From NCBI GenBank assembly GCA_016708465.1, contig JADJFT010000007.1:74501-138500 (forward strand): a stretch of DNA of 64,000 nt, given 5' to 3'. Of this stretch, positions 8,995-16,253 are shown piece by piece. The position numbers and the translations under genes were made by a program. Source of the stretch: Rhodanobacteraceae bacterium. GTDB taxonomy: Bacteria; Pseudomonadota; Gammaproteobacteria; Xanthomonadales; Ahniellaceae. The notes beneath the pieces were generated by a model. It had not been told where the DNA came from and did not search any database. It saw nothing but the letters and a program-made list of their open reading frames with translations. The first letter of the stretch is position 1. Each line of letters begins with the position of its first letter.

Positions 8995-9345
8995 ATGATT
9001 AGCACGTCGCCCATCGGTAATCTTGATTCTATTGACGTAGTCGGTGTGCGACTCGATGGCGGACTTGACTTGGTCATCTCCTGTGCCAGTCGACTGGACG
9101 GATCAGAAGGGACGTTGCGGGATCTTCGGACGAAGATCTCAAACTATCTCCGTGAAGTATCTGAAGCCACGAATCCAACTTTGCTCGAGAGCTACGGATG
9201 CGCCGCCGATACGCCTATCAGTATCCTCGTCGCTCATGACCCGCCAGTCGATCGCGAGGTCATTGACCTCATCGAAGAGATGAAGAAGGTTGCCAGCGAA
9301 GTTGGCGTGATACTGCGCTTGGATGATCGCCAAGACGTTCAATAA
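8995..9345 (+). CDS. Candidate immunity protein for Rhs tip 1 (DUF6572-like)
   Basis: A 116-residue acidic cytoplasmic protein directly after toxin tip 1. The pattern of an N-terminal IDVVGVRLDGGLDLVIS strand pair, a central helix (LRDLRTKISNYLREV) and ISILVAHDPPVDREVIDLI recalls DUF6572-type small proteins found with polymorphic toxins; this is from memory and tentative. The role as immunity protein rests on position: every module in this array has a small gene between the toxin tip and the boundary hairpin. It ends just before the terminator at 9356. The lack of a signal peptide fits a cytoplasmic nuclease target. Confidence 0.65.
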   Translation: MISTSPIGNLDSIDVVGVRLDGGLDLVISCASRLDGSEGTLRDLRTKISNYLREVSEATNPTLLESYGCAADTPISILVAHDPPVDREVIDLIEEMKKVASEVGVILRLDDRQDVQ

Positions 9346-10303
9346 GACCGCTGTGAACCGCCAGCCCTCACGCTGGCGGTTTCGTTTTGGGCAGTCGCGA
9401 AGTTCAGCACGCCGGCTCGGAGAGAGTGCCGAAGCTGCCAAACGTGTTCCGCAACGTGTATGCGGACGCCGGAGCGGCGGCAGTCCGGTGCTGGAAACGA
9501 ATACGGCCGGCGAGGAGATTGCCGGCACGCGCACGCTGTACGAACCGTTCGGCGCACCGCTGACGACGCCACGCGAAGGCGCGCCGAGCTACACCGGGCA
9601 CCAGTTCGACAGCAGCACCGGCCTCAGCTACGCCCAGCAGCGCTACTACGACCCGCAACTCGGCGTCTTCTACAGCCCCGACCCGATGGCCGTGGACACC
9701 CATTCAGCGATCAACTTCAATCGGTATGCTTACGCCAACAACTCGCCGTACAGGTTTGTGGATCCGGATGGGCGGGAGGCGGGCTGCATTACCTTGAATA
9801 CAGGCTGCGGCTTCGGGCAGGTGTCTCAGGCCGAGTTCAATGGACGCGTGTCGCTTGCTGCGGATTTCGTCCCTGTCGTTGGGGACATCAAGGGGATCGC
9901 TGAAGCGATTGCCGATCCGTCACTGCCAAACATTGCTGCAGCTGGCGTCGGGCTGATTCCTGTCGTTGGTGACGCCGCGGCCAAGGTTATCAAGGGTGTA
10001 GACAAACTGCGCGATGCTTCGGTCATCTATCGTCAGGGAGATAGCGCTGAATCGGTGACGCGACTGGGGCGGAAGGCGACAGAAGCCGAGAACTCCAACA
10101 TCGGCATTCACGGAGTATCGGGAAGCACCACCAAGCCCAGCGGTCAATGTTCTTCGGCTACATGCGGTGCTCTGGAGAACGCAGGTTTCAAAGTCCACCC
10201 TACGCCTACGCGCGCGGATCCAAATCACGTGACGATTGAGCTTCCGAAGCCCGTCAAGAAACCCGTTGCAGACAAGTTAAATGAAGTGCTTGGGAGGGAC
10301 TAA
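9323..10303 (+). CDS. Orphan Rhs tip 2: core fragment plus unknown toxin tip
   Basis: A second displaced Rhs C-terminus. True core similarity runs from 9479 (GSPVLETNTAGEE) to 9775 (VDPDGR). The in-frame ATG at 9323 lies inside the preceding gene and is probably accidental, so residues 1-52 are junction sequence read through the boundary repeat. The tip carries two related hydrophobic stretches (FVPVVGDIKGIAEA and GLIPVVGDAAAKV), common pre-toxin segments in polymorphic toxins, then a roughly 95-residue C-terminal domain ending THPTPTR..DPNHVTIELPKPV type sequence with a DKLNEVLGRD end. I do not recognise the enzyme. The stop overlaps the immunity gene by one base (TAATG). Confidence 0.68.
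   Translation: MIAKTFNKTAVNRQPSRWRFRFGQSRSSARRLGESAEAAKRVPQRVCGRRSGGSPVLETNTAGEEIAGTRTLYEPFGAPLTTPREGAPSYTGHQFDSSTGLSYAQQRYYDPQLGVFYSPDPMAVDTHSAINFNRYAYANNSPYRFVDPDGREAGCITLNTGCGFGQVSQAEFNGRVSLAADFVPVVGDIKGIAEAIADPSLPNIAAAGVGLIPVVGDAAAKVIKGVDKLRDASVIYRQGDSAESVTRLGRKATEAENSNIGIHGVSGSTTKPSGQCSSATCGALENAGFKVHPTPTRADPNHVTIELPKPVKKPVADKLNEVLGRD
9356..9388 (+). terminator. Boundary terminator between Rhs modules 1 and 2
   Basis: CCGCCAGC (9358-9365) pairs with GCTGGCGG (9372-9379), followed by TTTCGTTTT. The hairpin begins 12 bases after the candidate immunity gene and is followed by the GCAGTCGCGAAGTTCAGC boundary segment. Confidence 0.8.
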
Positions 10304-10656
10304 TGAGTACTGCTGATAGCGTGGATCGAATCATCGCGACGGACTATTACGATGGAGCGGTTGAAGGATTCGCAAGAATTGGGGAATCCTGCTTCTACTT
10401 CTTCAGGCATTTTGTCGACGACCCTGATGAGGTGAGTGGCTACCGGTACTTTGCGATGGACCGCAATCTGTTTGCTGAGCTTGAGCAGGCTGTGGGCGCG
10501 ACGAAATCCGCTTCCCGCGTGTTCGTTTACTCTGGCTCGAATGAGGACGCGAATCGATTGGTTGATGTAGCGCTCGCCAGCCTTCGCGCAAGTGCCGAAC
10601 AAGACGGTCGAAGTGTTAGCGGCCTGGACTTCATCGAGGCGATGCAGCGTAAGTGA
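10303..10656 (+). CDS. Candidate immunity protein for Rhs tip 2
   Basis: A 117-residue cytoplasmic protein whose ATG overlaps the toxin stop (TAATG), with GGGAGG just upstream, so the two are translationally coupled. It has no signal peptide or membrane segment. An aromatic-rich centre (ESCFYFFRHFVDD, YRYFAMDRNLF) is its most obvious feature. I do not recognise the family. The role is inferred from overlap with the toxin tip and from the same gene order in the other modules. The terminator follows 10 bases after the stop. Confidence 0.7.
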   Translation: MSTADSVDRIIATDYYDGAVEGFARIGESCFYFFRHFVDDPDEVSGYRYFAMDRNLFAELEQAVGATKSASRVFVYSGSNEDANRLVDVALASLRASAEQDGRSVSGLDFIEAMQRK

Positions 10657-11650
10657 CGCAAACACACCGCCAGCCGCCGCTGGCGGTTTTTTGGGGCGGT
10701 CGCGAAGTTCAGCGCGCCGATTGCGCGATGAGCGATTCGATGACCTGCATGACCAACTTCTGTCGGGCGCGCCGCTGTCGCGCAACGCGCAGGGCGATCC
10801 GGTGGTCACCTATCAACTGCGCTACATCCACACCGACGCACTCGGCAGTCCGGTGCTGGAAACGAATACGGCCGGCGAGGAGATTGCCGGCACGCGCACG
10901 CTGTACGAACCGTTCGGCGCACCGCTGACGACGCCACGCGAAGGCGCACCTAGCTACACCGGGCACCAGTTCGACAGCAGCACCGGCCTCAGCTACGCCC
11001 AGCAGCGCTACTACGACCCGCAACTCGGCGTCTTCTACAGCCCCGACCCGATGACCGTGGACACCCATTCGGCGATCAACTTCAATCGGTATGCTTACGC
11101 CAACAACTCGCCGTACAGGTTTGTGGATCCGGATGGGAGGACTCCTTGGAACAGCAGTCAGTACCATGAGCCGGACACATATGTGCGCCAATCCACGAGC
11201 AGCGAATCATCGGGATCCGCACTTGTTGAGCGACGCAGCGAGAAGCTTGTTGGTGCAGGTTCCATTGAGGTTCGGAACTCTGGCTCAGTGAGGTTGTTAC
11301 CTCAGGCCTCGGCCAACGGAGAGCCCGCCAAGGTTGGGGATGCTGTGATGTCGAAACTGTTGAATTTCAGCGACAAAGAGAAGAAGACCGTCGAAGTGAC
11401 GAGCGGCGAGAGAACACCGGAGCAGAATCGTGCTGTTGGCGGTGCTGCTCGAAGCCAGCACCTACAAAACAATGCTGCTGACATCCGAATCGGTGGTTAC
11501 AGCAAGACTACGACGGCAGATGCTGCGCATGCTTCCGGTGAATTCAACCGAGTAAATGAGTACCCAGATGGCAGGGGTGTTCACGTTGATCTCAAGGATG
11601 ATGGTACGCAGGGTCGATTTGATAATTGGCAGAGGAGAGATGAGGAGTGA
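10592..11650 (+). CDS. Orphan Rhs tip 3: long core fragment plus M15-like peptidase tip
   Basis: A displaced Rhs C-terminus with one of the two longest core fragments in the array (about 10710-11140, from LRDERFDDLHDQLL to VDPDGR). The in-frame ATG at 10592 is inside the preceding immunity gene and is probably not used. The tip has the features of a peptidase M15 (D-Ala-D-Ala carboxypeptidase-like) domain: TSGERTPEQNRAVGGAARSQ, then H290 and D297 (SQHLQNNAADI) and H331/D333 (GVHVD) as likely zinc ligands. This predicts cleavage of peptidoglycan peptides in the periplasm of the target cell. The next gene, overlapping by four bases, encodes a lipoprotein, the correct compartment for immunity. 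Confidence 0.75.
   Translation: MPNKTVEVLAAWTSSRRCSVSDANTPPAAAGGFLGRSRSSARRLRDERFDDLHDQLLSGAPLSRNAQGDPVVTYQLRYIHTDALGSPVLETNTAGEEIAGTRTLYEPFGAPLTTPREGAPSYTGHQFDSSTGLSYAQQRYYDPQLGVFYSPDPMTVDTHSAINFNRYAYANNSPYRFVDPDGRTPWNSSQYHEPDTYVRQSTSSESSGSALVERRSEKLVGAGSIEVRNSGSVRLLPQASANGEPAKVGDAVMSKLLNFSDKEKKTVEVTSGERTPEQNRAVGGAARSQHLQNNAADIRIGGYSKTTTADAAHASGEFNRVNEYPDGRGVHVDLKDDGTQGRFDNWQRRDEE
10667..10692 (+). terminator. Boundary terminator between Rhs modules 2 and 3
   Basis: CCGCCAGC (10667-10674) and GCTGGCGG (10679-10686) with a 4-base loop and six T residues: a strong intrinsic terminator. The GGCGGTCGCGAAGTTCAGC boundary segment follows at once. Confidence 0.88.
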
Positions 11651-12213
11651 CTAAGCTAGCAACCATACTGCTCGTTTGCGTCTGCGCGAGCGCTTGCCGG
11701 AACATATCGGCTGACGAAGTTGCGGATGAATTAGGATCAGAAGTCTACGCTGTCGACTCGAACGCGGGTTGCATCGCGAAAATTTGTACCGGCATGTCGG
11801 AGGCGCAATTTTTGGCGCTTCAATACCCGTCGTCGAAAAGAATGGTATTTCTCGAAGGAGACGAATACTTGGTCATGAATACCCTGATCGAGGACGCCGT
11901 TTCTGTAGAAGTTCTGTTCGATTCCGGCAAAGTCGAGAGGCTGTCAACGCGTTCAAACAGAGCTCGAGATGAGCATGGGAATGGCGTTGGATCGACCTTG
12001 TCGGACTTGAAGCGTACGTACACATTAGAGGCGCTGCTTCTGGATCAAGGCGGAGAACTTGTCAACTTTGCGAGTGGGACCACGGTCGTGTATCAGTTCA
12101 ATTCGGGCGATTTTCCTTCCGAGTGCATTGACGTGTACAAGCCCGATTGTCAGCTGAATGAACAGGCTGAGGTTGTCCGAATCGTCGTTCATTCTGGACC
12201 GACCCGAGGTTGA
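11647..12213 (+). CDS. Candidate lipoprotein immunity protein for Rhs tip 3
   Basis: A 188-residue protein starting at a GTG that overlaps the toxin stop (GTGA). The N-terminus (MTKLATILLVCVCASACRN) is a signal peptide with a lipobox-like ASAC; Cys17 would be lipidated. The mature part is acidic and has four further cysteines (in GCIAKIC and ECIDVYKPDC) that could form disulfides. A periplasmic location fits protection against the M15-like peptidoglycan peptidase of tip 3. The family is not recognised. The 65 bases after the stop, before the boundary hairpin, hold nothing recognisable. Confidence 0.7.
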   Translation: MTKLATILLVCVCASACRNISADEVADELGSEVYAVDSNAGCIAKICTGMSEAQFLALQYPSSKRMVFLEGDEYLVMNTLIEDAVSVEVLFDSGKVERLSTRSNRARDEHGNGVGSTLSDLKRTYTLEALLLDQGGELVNFASGTTVVYQFNSGDFPSECIDVYKPDCQLNEQAEVVRIVVHSGPTRG

Positions 12214-13265
12214 TCCTGAAGTTGAACAGGGTCAGCGACCATTCCGTGACCTCTGAGTCTTCCGACAGCAAACCCCCACGGCCAGCCCTCACGCTGGCGG
12301 TTGGGCGGTCGCGAAGTGCAGCGCGCCGATTGCGCGATGAGCGATTCGATGACCTGCATGACCAACTTCTGTCGAGCGCGCCGCTGTCCCGCAACGCGCA
12401 GGGCGATCCGGTGGTCACCTATCAACTGCGCTACATCCACACCGACGCACTCGGCAGTCCGGTGCTGGAAACGAACACGGCCGGCGAGGAGATTGCCGGC
12501 ACGCGCACGCTGTACGAACCGTTCGGCGCACCGCTGACGACGCCACGCGAAGGCGCGCCGAGCTACACCGGGCACCAGTACGGCAGCAGCACCGGCCTCA
12601 GCTACGCCCAGCAGCGCTACTACGACCCGCAACTCGGCGTCTTCTACAGCCCCGACCCGATGGCCGTCGACACCCGTTCGGCGATCAACTTCAATCGCTA
12701 TGCTTACGCCAACAACTCGCCGTACGCATTTACTGATCCGGATGGGCGTGCTGCATCCGCTTTCGTTGGGCTCGAAATCGTCTTGGCGACTGCAGGTGCC
12801 GATATCGCCGTACCTGATCCAAGCGATGTCGCCGCTCCAGTTAAAGGGGTCAGCTACTCCGCAGCGATCGTTGGCACGGCGATTGGTGGTTCGCTCGTTT
12901 GGGCATACAACAAAGCCATGAACGAGTCGACAACGCCAGAGGGGCAAACAGGGGAATCGGAATCGGAGAAACAGTCTGGTGGATCGTCGGGCAACACGAA
13001 TCCCTATGATGGCCCGGTCGACGAACCCGTTATCGCGGTTGATGGCAAAGGGAACGGGATTCCCGTGAAAGCAGGAGAACAAATCGCCGCTTCACCAAAC
13101 GGAAAGTTTCAACAGGTGCTTGGCGCGGATGGACAGCCCACTGGTACACGGCTTGACGCAGGCGGTCATCCGAACCAAAAGGATCCAAAGGCGCAGGTTC
13201 CACACGCGCATGTTCCTGGTGTTGTGGATGACGCTGGCAATCTTCATCTACCGGTGAACTACTGA
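12210..13265 (+). CDS. Orphan Rhs tip 4: core fragment plus toxin-24-like tip
   Basis: A displaced Rhs C-terminus. Core similarity runs from about 12305 to 12748 (LRDERFDDLHDQLL to TDPDGR). The opening residues, read from a TTG or ATG near 12210 through the boundary hairpin, are probably not native. After the core come a hydrophobic stretch (AAIVGTAIGGSLVWAY), a Ser/Gly/Glu-rich linker and a final domain with VIAVDGKGNGIPVKAGEQIA, LGADGQPTGTRLD and PHAHVPGV. From memory this resembles bacterial toxin 24 (Ntox24), a predicted nuclease of polymorphic toxins; histidines in GGH and HAH could be catalytic. The stop overlaps the next ATG by one base. Confidence 0.7.
   Translation: MILKLNRVSDHSVTSESSDSKPPRPALTLAVGRSRSAARRLRDERFDDLHDQLLSSAPLSRNAQGDPVVTYQLRYIHTDALGSPVLETNTAGEEIAGTRTLYEPFGAPLTTPREGAPSYTGHQYGSSTGLSYAQQRYYDPQLGVFYSPDPMAVDTRSAINFNRYAYANNSPYAFTDPDGRAASAFVGLEIVLATAGADIAVPDPSDVAAPVKGVSYSAAIVGTAIGGSLVWAYNKAMNESTTPEGQTGESESEKQSGGSSGNTNPYDGPVDEPVIAVDGKGNGIPVKAGEQIAASPNGKFQQVLGADGQPTGTRLDAGGHPNQKDPKAQVPHAHVPGVVDDAGNLHLPVNY
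12281..12298 (+). terminator. Boundary hairpin between Rhs modules 3 and 4 (weak)
   Basis: GCCAGC and GCTGGC form a 6-bp stem with the loop CCTCAC, as in the other boundaries, but the T-run is lost (TTGGGCGG follows). Termination may be poor here. Confidence 0.5.
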
Positions 13266-14212
13266 TGGCCAAGTACAACTACAACGACACCGTGTACGTG
13301 CGTGACGATTCTGGCAATGTCGATGATCGAGGCCGAAAGGCTTGGATAGTTGGCATCTTCGAGAGTCGTCCGGGCCCGTATTTCGACAAGTTTGCCGAAG
13401 GCGTCGTCTATTCAGTCGAGTTTGAGGATGGCTCGTCCAACGAGATTCATGAATCCGATCTCGATCTAGTCGAAAAGCCTCTCCAGCAACGTCGGATCCC
13501 GGCTTGTGAAAGAGCAAACCGCCAGCCGTCACGCTGGCGGTTGGGCGGTCGCGAAGTTCAGCGCGCCGGCTCGGAGAGAGTGCCGAAGCTGCCAAACGTG
13601 TTCCAACGTCTATGCGGACGCCGGAGCGGCGGCAGTCCGGTGCTGGAAACGAACACGGCCGGCGAGGAGATTGCCGGCACGCGCACGCTGTACGAACCGT
13701 TCGGCGCACCGCTGACGACGCCACGCGAAGGCGCACCGAGCTACACCGGGCACCAGTACGACAGCAGCACCGGCCTGAGCTACGCCCAGCAGCGCTACTA
13801 CGACCCGCAACTCGGCGTCTTCTACAGCCCCGACCCGATGGCCGTGGACACCCATTCGGCGATCAACTTCAATCGGTATGCTTACGCCAACAACTCGCCG
13901 TACAGGTTTGTGGATCCGGATGGAAGATCGGCCATCGTTACCGAGAAGAAAGACCGCAGCGTGCTCATTCAGTATCCGACGAATTTTGTCGGGCCAGAAG
14001 CAACTGCACAAAACCTCGGTGCAGTGAAACAGCACGTCGCGGGAATGTCAGGCACGTACCAAGTCAACGGAAAGCAAACTGTGGTGCAGGTCGAGGTCAC
14101 TGAGGTGAACAAAAAATTCCTGGGCGGTACGCCACGTGCCGCGCGAAATGAAGTCAAGCTCCTCTCGGGGCCAACATCCGGCGATTCTGGAAGAAGCTGG
14201 GCGGAATTGTGA
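13265..14212 (+). CDS. Immunity protein 4 fused in frame to Rhs core 5 and the start of toxin tip 5
   Basis: One open frame of 315 residues joins three parts. Residues 1 to about 75 are a small protein (NYNDTVYVRDD, GRKAWIVGIFE, YSVEFEDGSSNEIHESDL) resembling Imm31-type immunity proteins; its ATG overlaps the tip 4 stop (TGATG). Then the frame reads through the boundary hairpin without a stop, into Rhs core 5 (from about 13630, GSPVLETNTAGEE to VDPDGR). The last part is the N-terminal section of tip 5 up to SWAEL, where the stop TGA is the first three bases of an inserted IS. The native immunity stop appears lost, so the fusion is likely an accident of rearrangement. Confidence 0.65.
   Translation: MAKYNYNDTVYVRDDSGNVDDRGRKAWIVGIFESRPGPYFDKFAEGVVYSVEFEDGSSNEIHESDLDLVEKPLQQRRIPACERANRQPSRWRLGGREVQRAGSERVPKLPNVFQRLCGRRSGGSPVLETNTAGEEIAGTRTLYEPFGAPLTTPREGAPSYTGHQYDSSTGLSYAQQRYYDPQLGVFYSPDPMAVDTHSAINFNRYAYANNSPYRFVDPDGRSAIVTEKKDRSVLIQYPTNFVGPEATAQNLGAVKQHVAGMSGTYQVNGKQTVVQVEVTEVNKKFLGGTPRAARNEVKLLSGPTSGDSGRSWAEL
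13519..13540 (+). terminator. Boundary hairpin between Rhs modules 4 and 5 (no T-run)
   Basis: CCGCCAGC (13519-13526) and GCTGGCGG (13533-13540) form the standard boundary stem, followed by TTGGGCGGTC instead of a T-run. It is translated as part of the immunity-Rhs fusion. Confidence 0.55.
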
Positions 14213-14234
14213 CCTGCCGGCTTTCTTCGGACGA

Positions 14235-15110
14235 AGAATTAGTTGAGGACGGCCACCGCAGTTGGGTTTGAATTCTTCGTGTTGTTCGTGTTTCGCCATC
14301 CTGGCCTTCTCCTCTTCCTGCATCCTGAACGCCTTCGGTGTCTTGTAGCCGACGCTCGAATGCGGTCTGTCCCCGTTGAAGTGTACTCGCCAGTCTTCGA
14401 TGACCGCCTTCGCTTCCATGCGATTTCGAACCACTCCATGCCGAGACATTCATCCCGGAACTTGCCGTTGAAGCTTGGTGCCGTTTTGCCACGGCTTGCA
14501 GGATCGTTCAATACCGTATCGATGTTTGCATCCTTGAGCCAGTTCAATACGGCGCGGCTGACGAACCTGGCCCGTTGTCTGATCGCAGATGTTTCGGTGT
14601 TCCGCGCTCGCTGACCAAGCGCGTCAGCACTTCGATGACGCGGCCCGCACGAATGCTGCCCTGAACGTCGATCGCCAGGCACCCGTGCGTCCACTCGTCG
14701 ACGATGGTCAGCACTTCAGCTGCTGGTGGTTTGCAGGCATCAAACACGAAGTCGTAGGCCCAGACCTGATTCGGACCCGTCGCTGGCTGCGGCCGTGGCC
14801 GACTGCCTGCAAGTGCTTTCCTGGAGCGCTTGCGCGGCACCTGAAGGTCGTTCTGTCGCCAGATCCGATGCGTGCGATCGAAGCTCATCTGCAAGCCTTC
14901 TCGTTCGAGATAGATGTTGATGCGGCGATAACCGAAGGGGAAATTGCGCCGAATATCGGCGCATCGCCTCTATCATCGGCGCATCCTTTGCGTCCATCCG
15001 CGATTCGTAACGCAATGCCGAACGCGCCACCGAGAGCAGCGTGCACGACTTTGCCAGCGACAGGCCGCGCCTATGCGCGTACATCACCTGCTCGCGGCGA
15101 GCCGGCGCCT
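14235..15110 (-). pseudogene. IS3-family transposase OrfB, broken by several frameshifts
   Basis: The catalytic DDE transposase is recognisable only across several reading frames. In order from the right these are ALRYESRMDAKDAPMIEAM, then MSFDRTHRIWRQNDLQVPRK and VWAYDFVFDACK (first Asp), VLTIVDEWTHG, LRSDNGP (second Asp), AVLNWLKDANIDTVLNDP, SFNGKFRDECL (Glu region) and finally VHFNGDRPHSSVGYKTP. At least four single-base changes are inferred from where similarity jumps frame: an extra C in CCCC near 14940, a missing base after GGGCCAG near 14560, changes near the ESFNGKF motif and a missing C in GTGGTTCG near 14425. It cannot make a full transposase. Confidence 0.8.
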
Positions 15111-15371
15111 CACCATTTTTTGCGTTGATTCTTCATGATCTCGTTCATCAGATGCTGCTCTGCCAGCAGCTTCTTCAGACGCGTGTTCTCGGCTTGCAGT
15201 GCGCGAAGCTGCTTCACATCGACAGCTTCGAGCTGGCCGTATCGTTTGCGCCAGACGTACAACGTCTGCTCGCTGATGCCGTGCTTCTTCGCCACCTCCG
15301 CGACCGGGTGCTTGTCGGCTTCGCGGAGAATTCTGACCATCTGGTCTTCGGTAAAATCGGGACTTGCGCAT
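15110..15371 (-). pseudogene. IS3-family OrfA with a frameshift at its start
   Basis: The helix-turn-helix accessory protein of the IS. From the ATG at 15371 (behind GAGGAG) it should read MRKSRFTEDQMVRIL, but an extra T (TTTT at 15353-15356 on the plus strand as AAAA) shifts the frame after MRKSRF. The rest is intact in the other frame: HPVAEVAKKHGISEQTLYVWRKRYG (HTH) and the leucine-zipper-like LRALQAENTRLKKLLAEQ, ending NEIMKNQRKKW. Internal initiation further upstream (from 15406) would restore the HTH with a foreign N-terminus. Confidence 0.8.
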
Positions 15372-15440
15372 ACGCTCCTCGCTTGGCGCGGGAGCCATCC
15401 TCTCAAGTTTCAGTTCGTCCGAAAATCGGCAGGCAGGTCA

Positions 15441-15674
15441 ATTGGGCGGCAAGAAAGCAGAAATAGACGTCACGGACCGCCTCGTTCCGAATGGCGTCGC
15501 ACCACACGAGTTCGGTCATCTCGGAGGCGTCGACGATCAGTACGATAAAGCCACAGGAAATCAGATCCCTCCAATGGGAACGGAATAATGAACCGTGTTC
15601 CTGGAGTGGTGGACTCTCCGACTATCGAGGGAATCGTCAATGCCAAGAGCAATATTCATCGAGAGGAGAGGTAA
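15441..15674 (+). pseudogene. Rhs tip 5, C-terminal part: metzincin-like protease with HExxHxxGxxD
   Basis: This is the other half of the toxin tip split by the IS. Removing the IS and one ATTG gives AEL followed directly by GGKKAEIDVTD in the same frame. It encodes APHEFGHLGGVDDQYD (15505-15519 and on), an HExxHxxGxxD zinc motif like that of metzincin peptidases. A stop at 15586-15588 ends this frame, but one base shift near 15572 lets the other frame continue with NGNGIMNRVPGVV, which has a Met-turn-like methionine, to a stop at 15672-15674. That stop lies three bases before the immunity gene, as expected for the native end. So the toxin appears broken twice. Confidence 0.7.
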
Positions 15675-15677
15675 GGC

Positions 15678-16229
15678 ATGAGTACGAGGTGGTTGTGTGC
15701 GATCGGACTTGTTGCATCGTTAGTCGGGGTTGCTAGTGCACGTGCAAACGAGCAGCAACTTTGGCGGTACCCATGCGACGTCATGCTTCCAGAGGCCTGC
15801 TTTCGACTTCCCAACGGCATGTCGGTGACGTATGAGGTACCTGCAGATTCAGGGATCTATGCGGTACAGCAAGCGGGCAAGGACGTCGTAACGCTGTACG
15901 CAGGCCAAGCTCCAGACCGTTCGAAATTCAGCGGCGCACCAGTCCTCGTACTCGATTCGCGAGCGCATAGGTTGGAGGTGTTCGTAACTCCGGACGAAGG
16001 ACGGCTTCGGATGGACTTGCTCATTTCGCCGAAGAAGAAGGGTGGCGCACTTGTGCATGCGTTCGGCTTTATTGATCGCGGAAATGCCACAGCGATTGCC
16101 TACGCGCTTTCGGGGCTTCGGCCTTGTACTAGACAGGCGAGAGAGAGCACTCGTTGCTCTACCGAGAGTTCTTGGGGCGAGGAGTTGTCGACCTTGATCA
16201 GGTCAAGCGGGTCGCTAGCTTCTCAATAG
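15678..16229 (+). CDS. Candidate secreted immunity protein for Rhs tip 5, probably frameshifted at the 3' end
   Basis: A 183-residue protein with a clear Sec signal peptide (MSTRWLCAIGLVASLVGVASARA), preceded by GAGGAGAGG. A periplasmic location would suit protection against a secreted protease-like toxin. The last 35 residues (after AYALSGL) look unnatural, while another frame reads EHSLLYREFLGRGVVDLD and on to a stop at 16274-16276, ten bases before the boundary hairpin as in other modules. A single indel between about 16115 and 16135 would explain this. No family recognised; role inferred from position. Confidence 0.62.
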   Translation: MSTRWLCAIGLVASLVGVASARANEQQLWRYPCDVMLPEACFRLPNGMSVTYEVPADSGIYAVQQAGKDVVTLYAGQAPDRSKFSGAPVLVLDSRAHRLEVFVTPDEGRLRMDLLISPKKKGGALVHAFGFIDRGNATAIAYALSGLRPCTRQARESTRCSTESSWGEELSTLIRSSGSLASQ

Positions 16230-16253
16230 AGCCCGTGCCTCGAAACGTGCCTA

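Larger units (their letters stand above)
14210..15440 (-). mobile_element. IS3-family insertion sequence (IS407-group-like), 1231 bp, decayed
   Basis: An insertion sequence with ends TGACCTGCC (from 14210) and, inverted, TGACCTGCC (to 15440). The similarity of the inverted ends continues for about 25 bases to TTCGGACGAA. A 4-bp target duplication ATTG flanks it (14206-14209 and 15441-15444), the length typical of the IS407 group. It carries an orfA/orfB pair read leftward. Both show small indels, so it is probably immobile. It interrupts the toxin tip of Rhs module 5 and supplies its stop codon. Confidence 0.9.
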
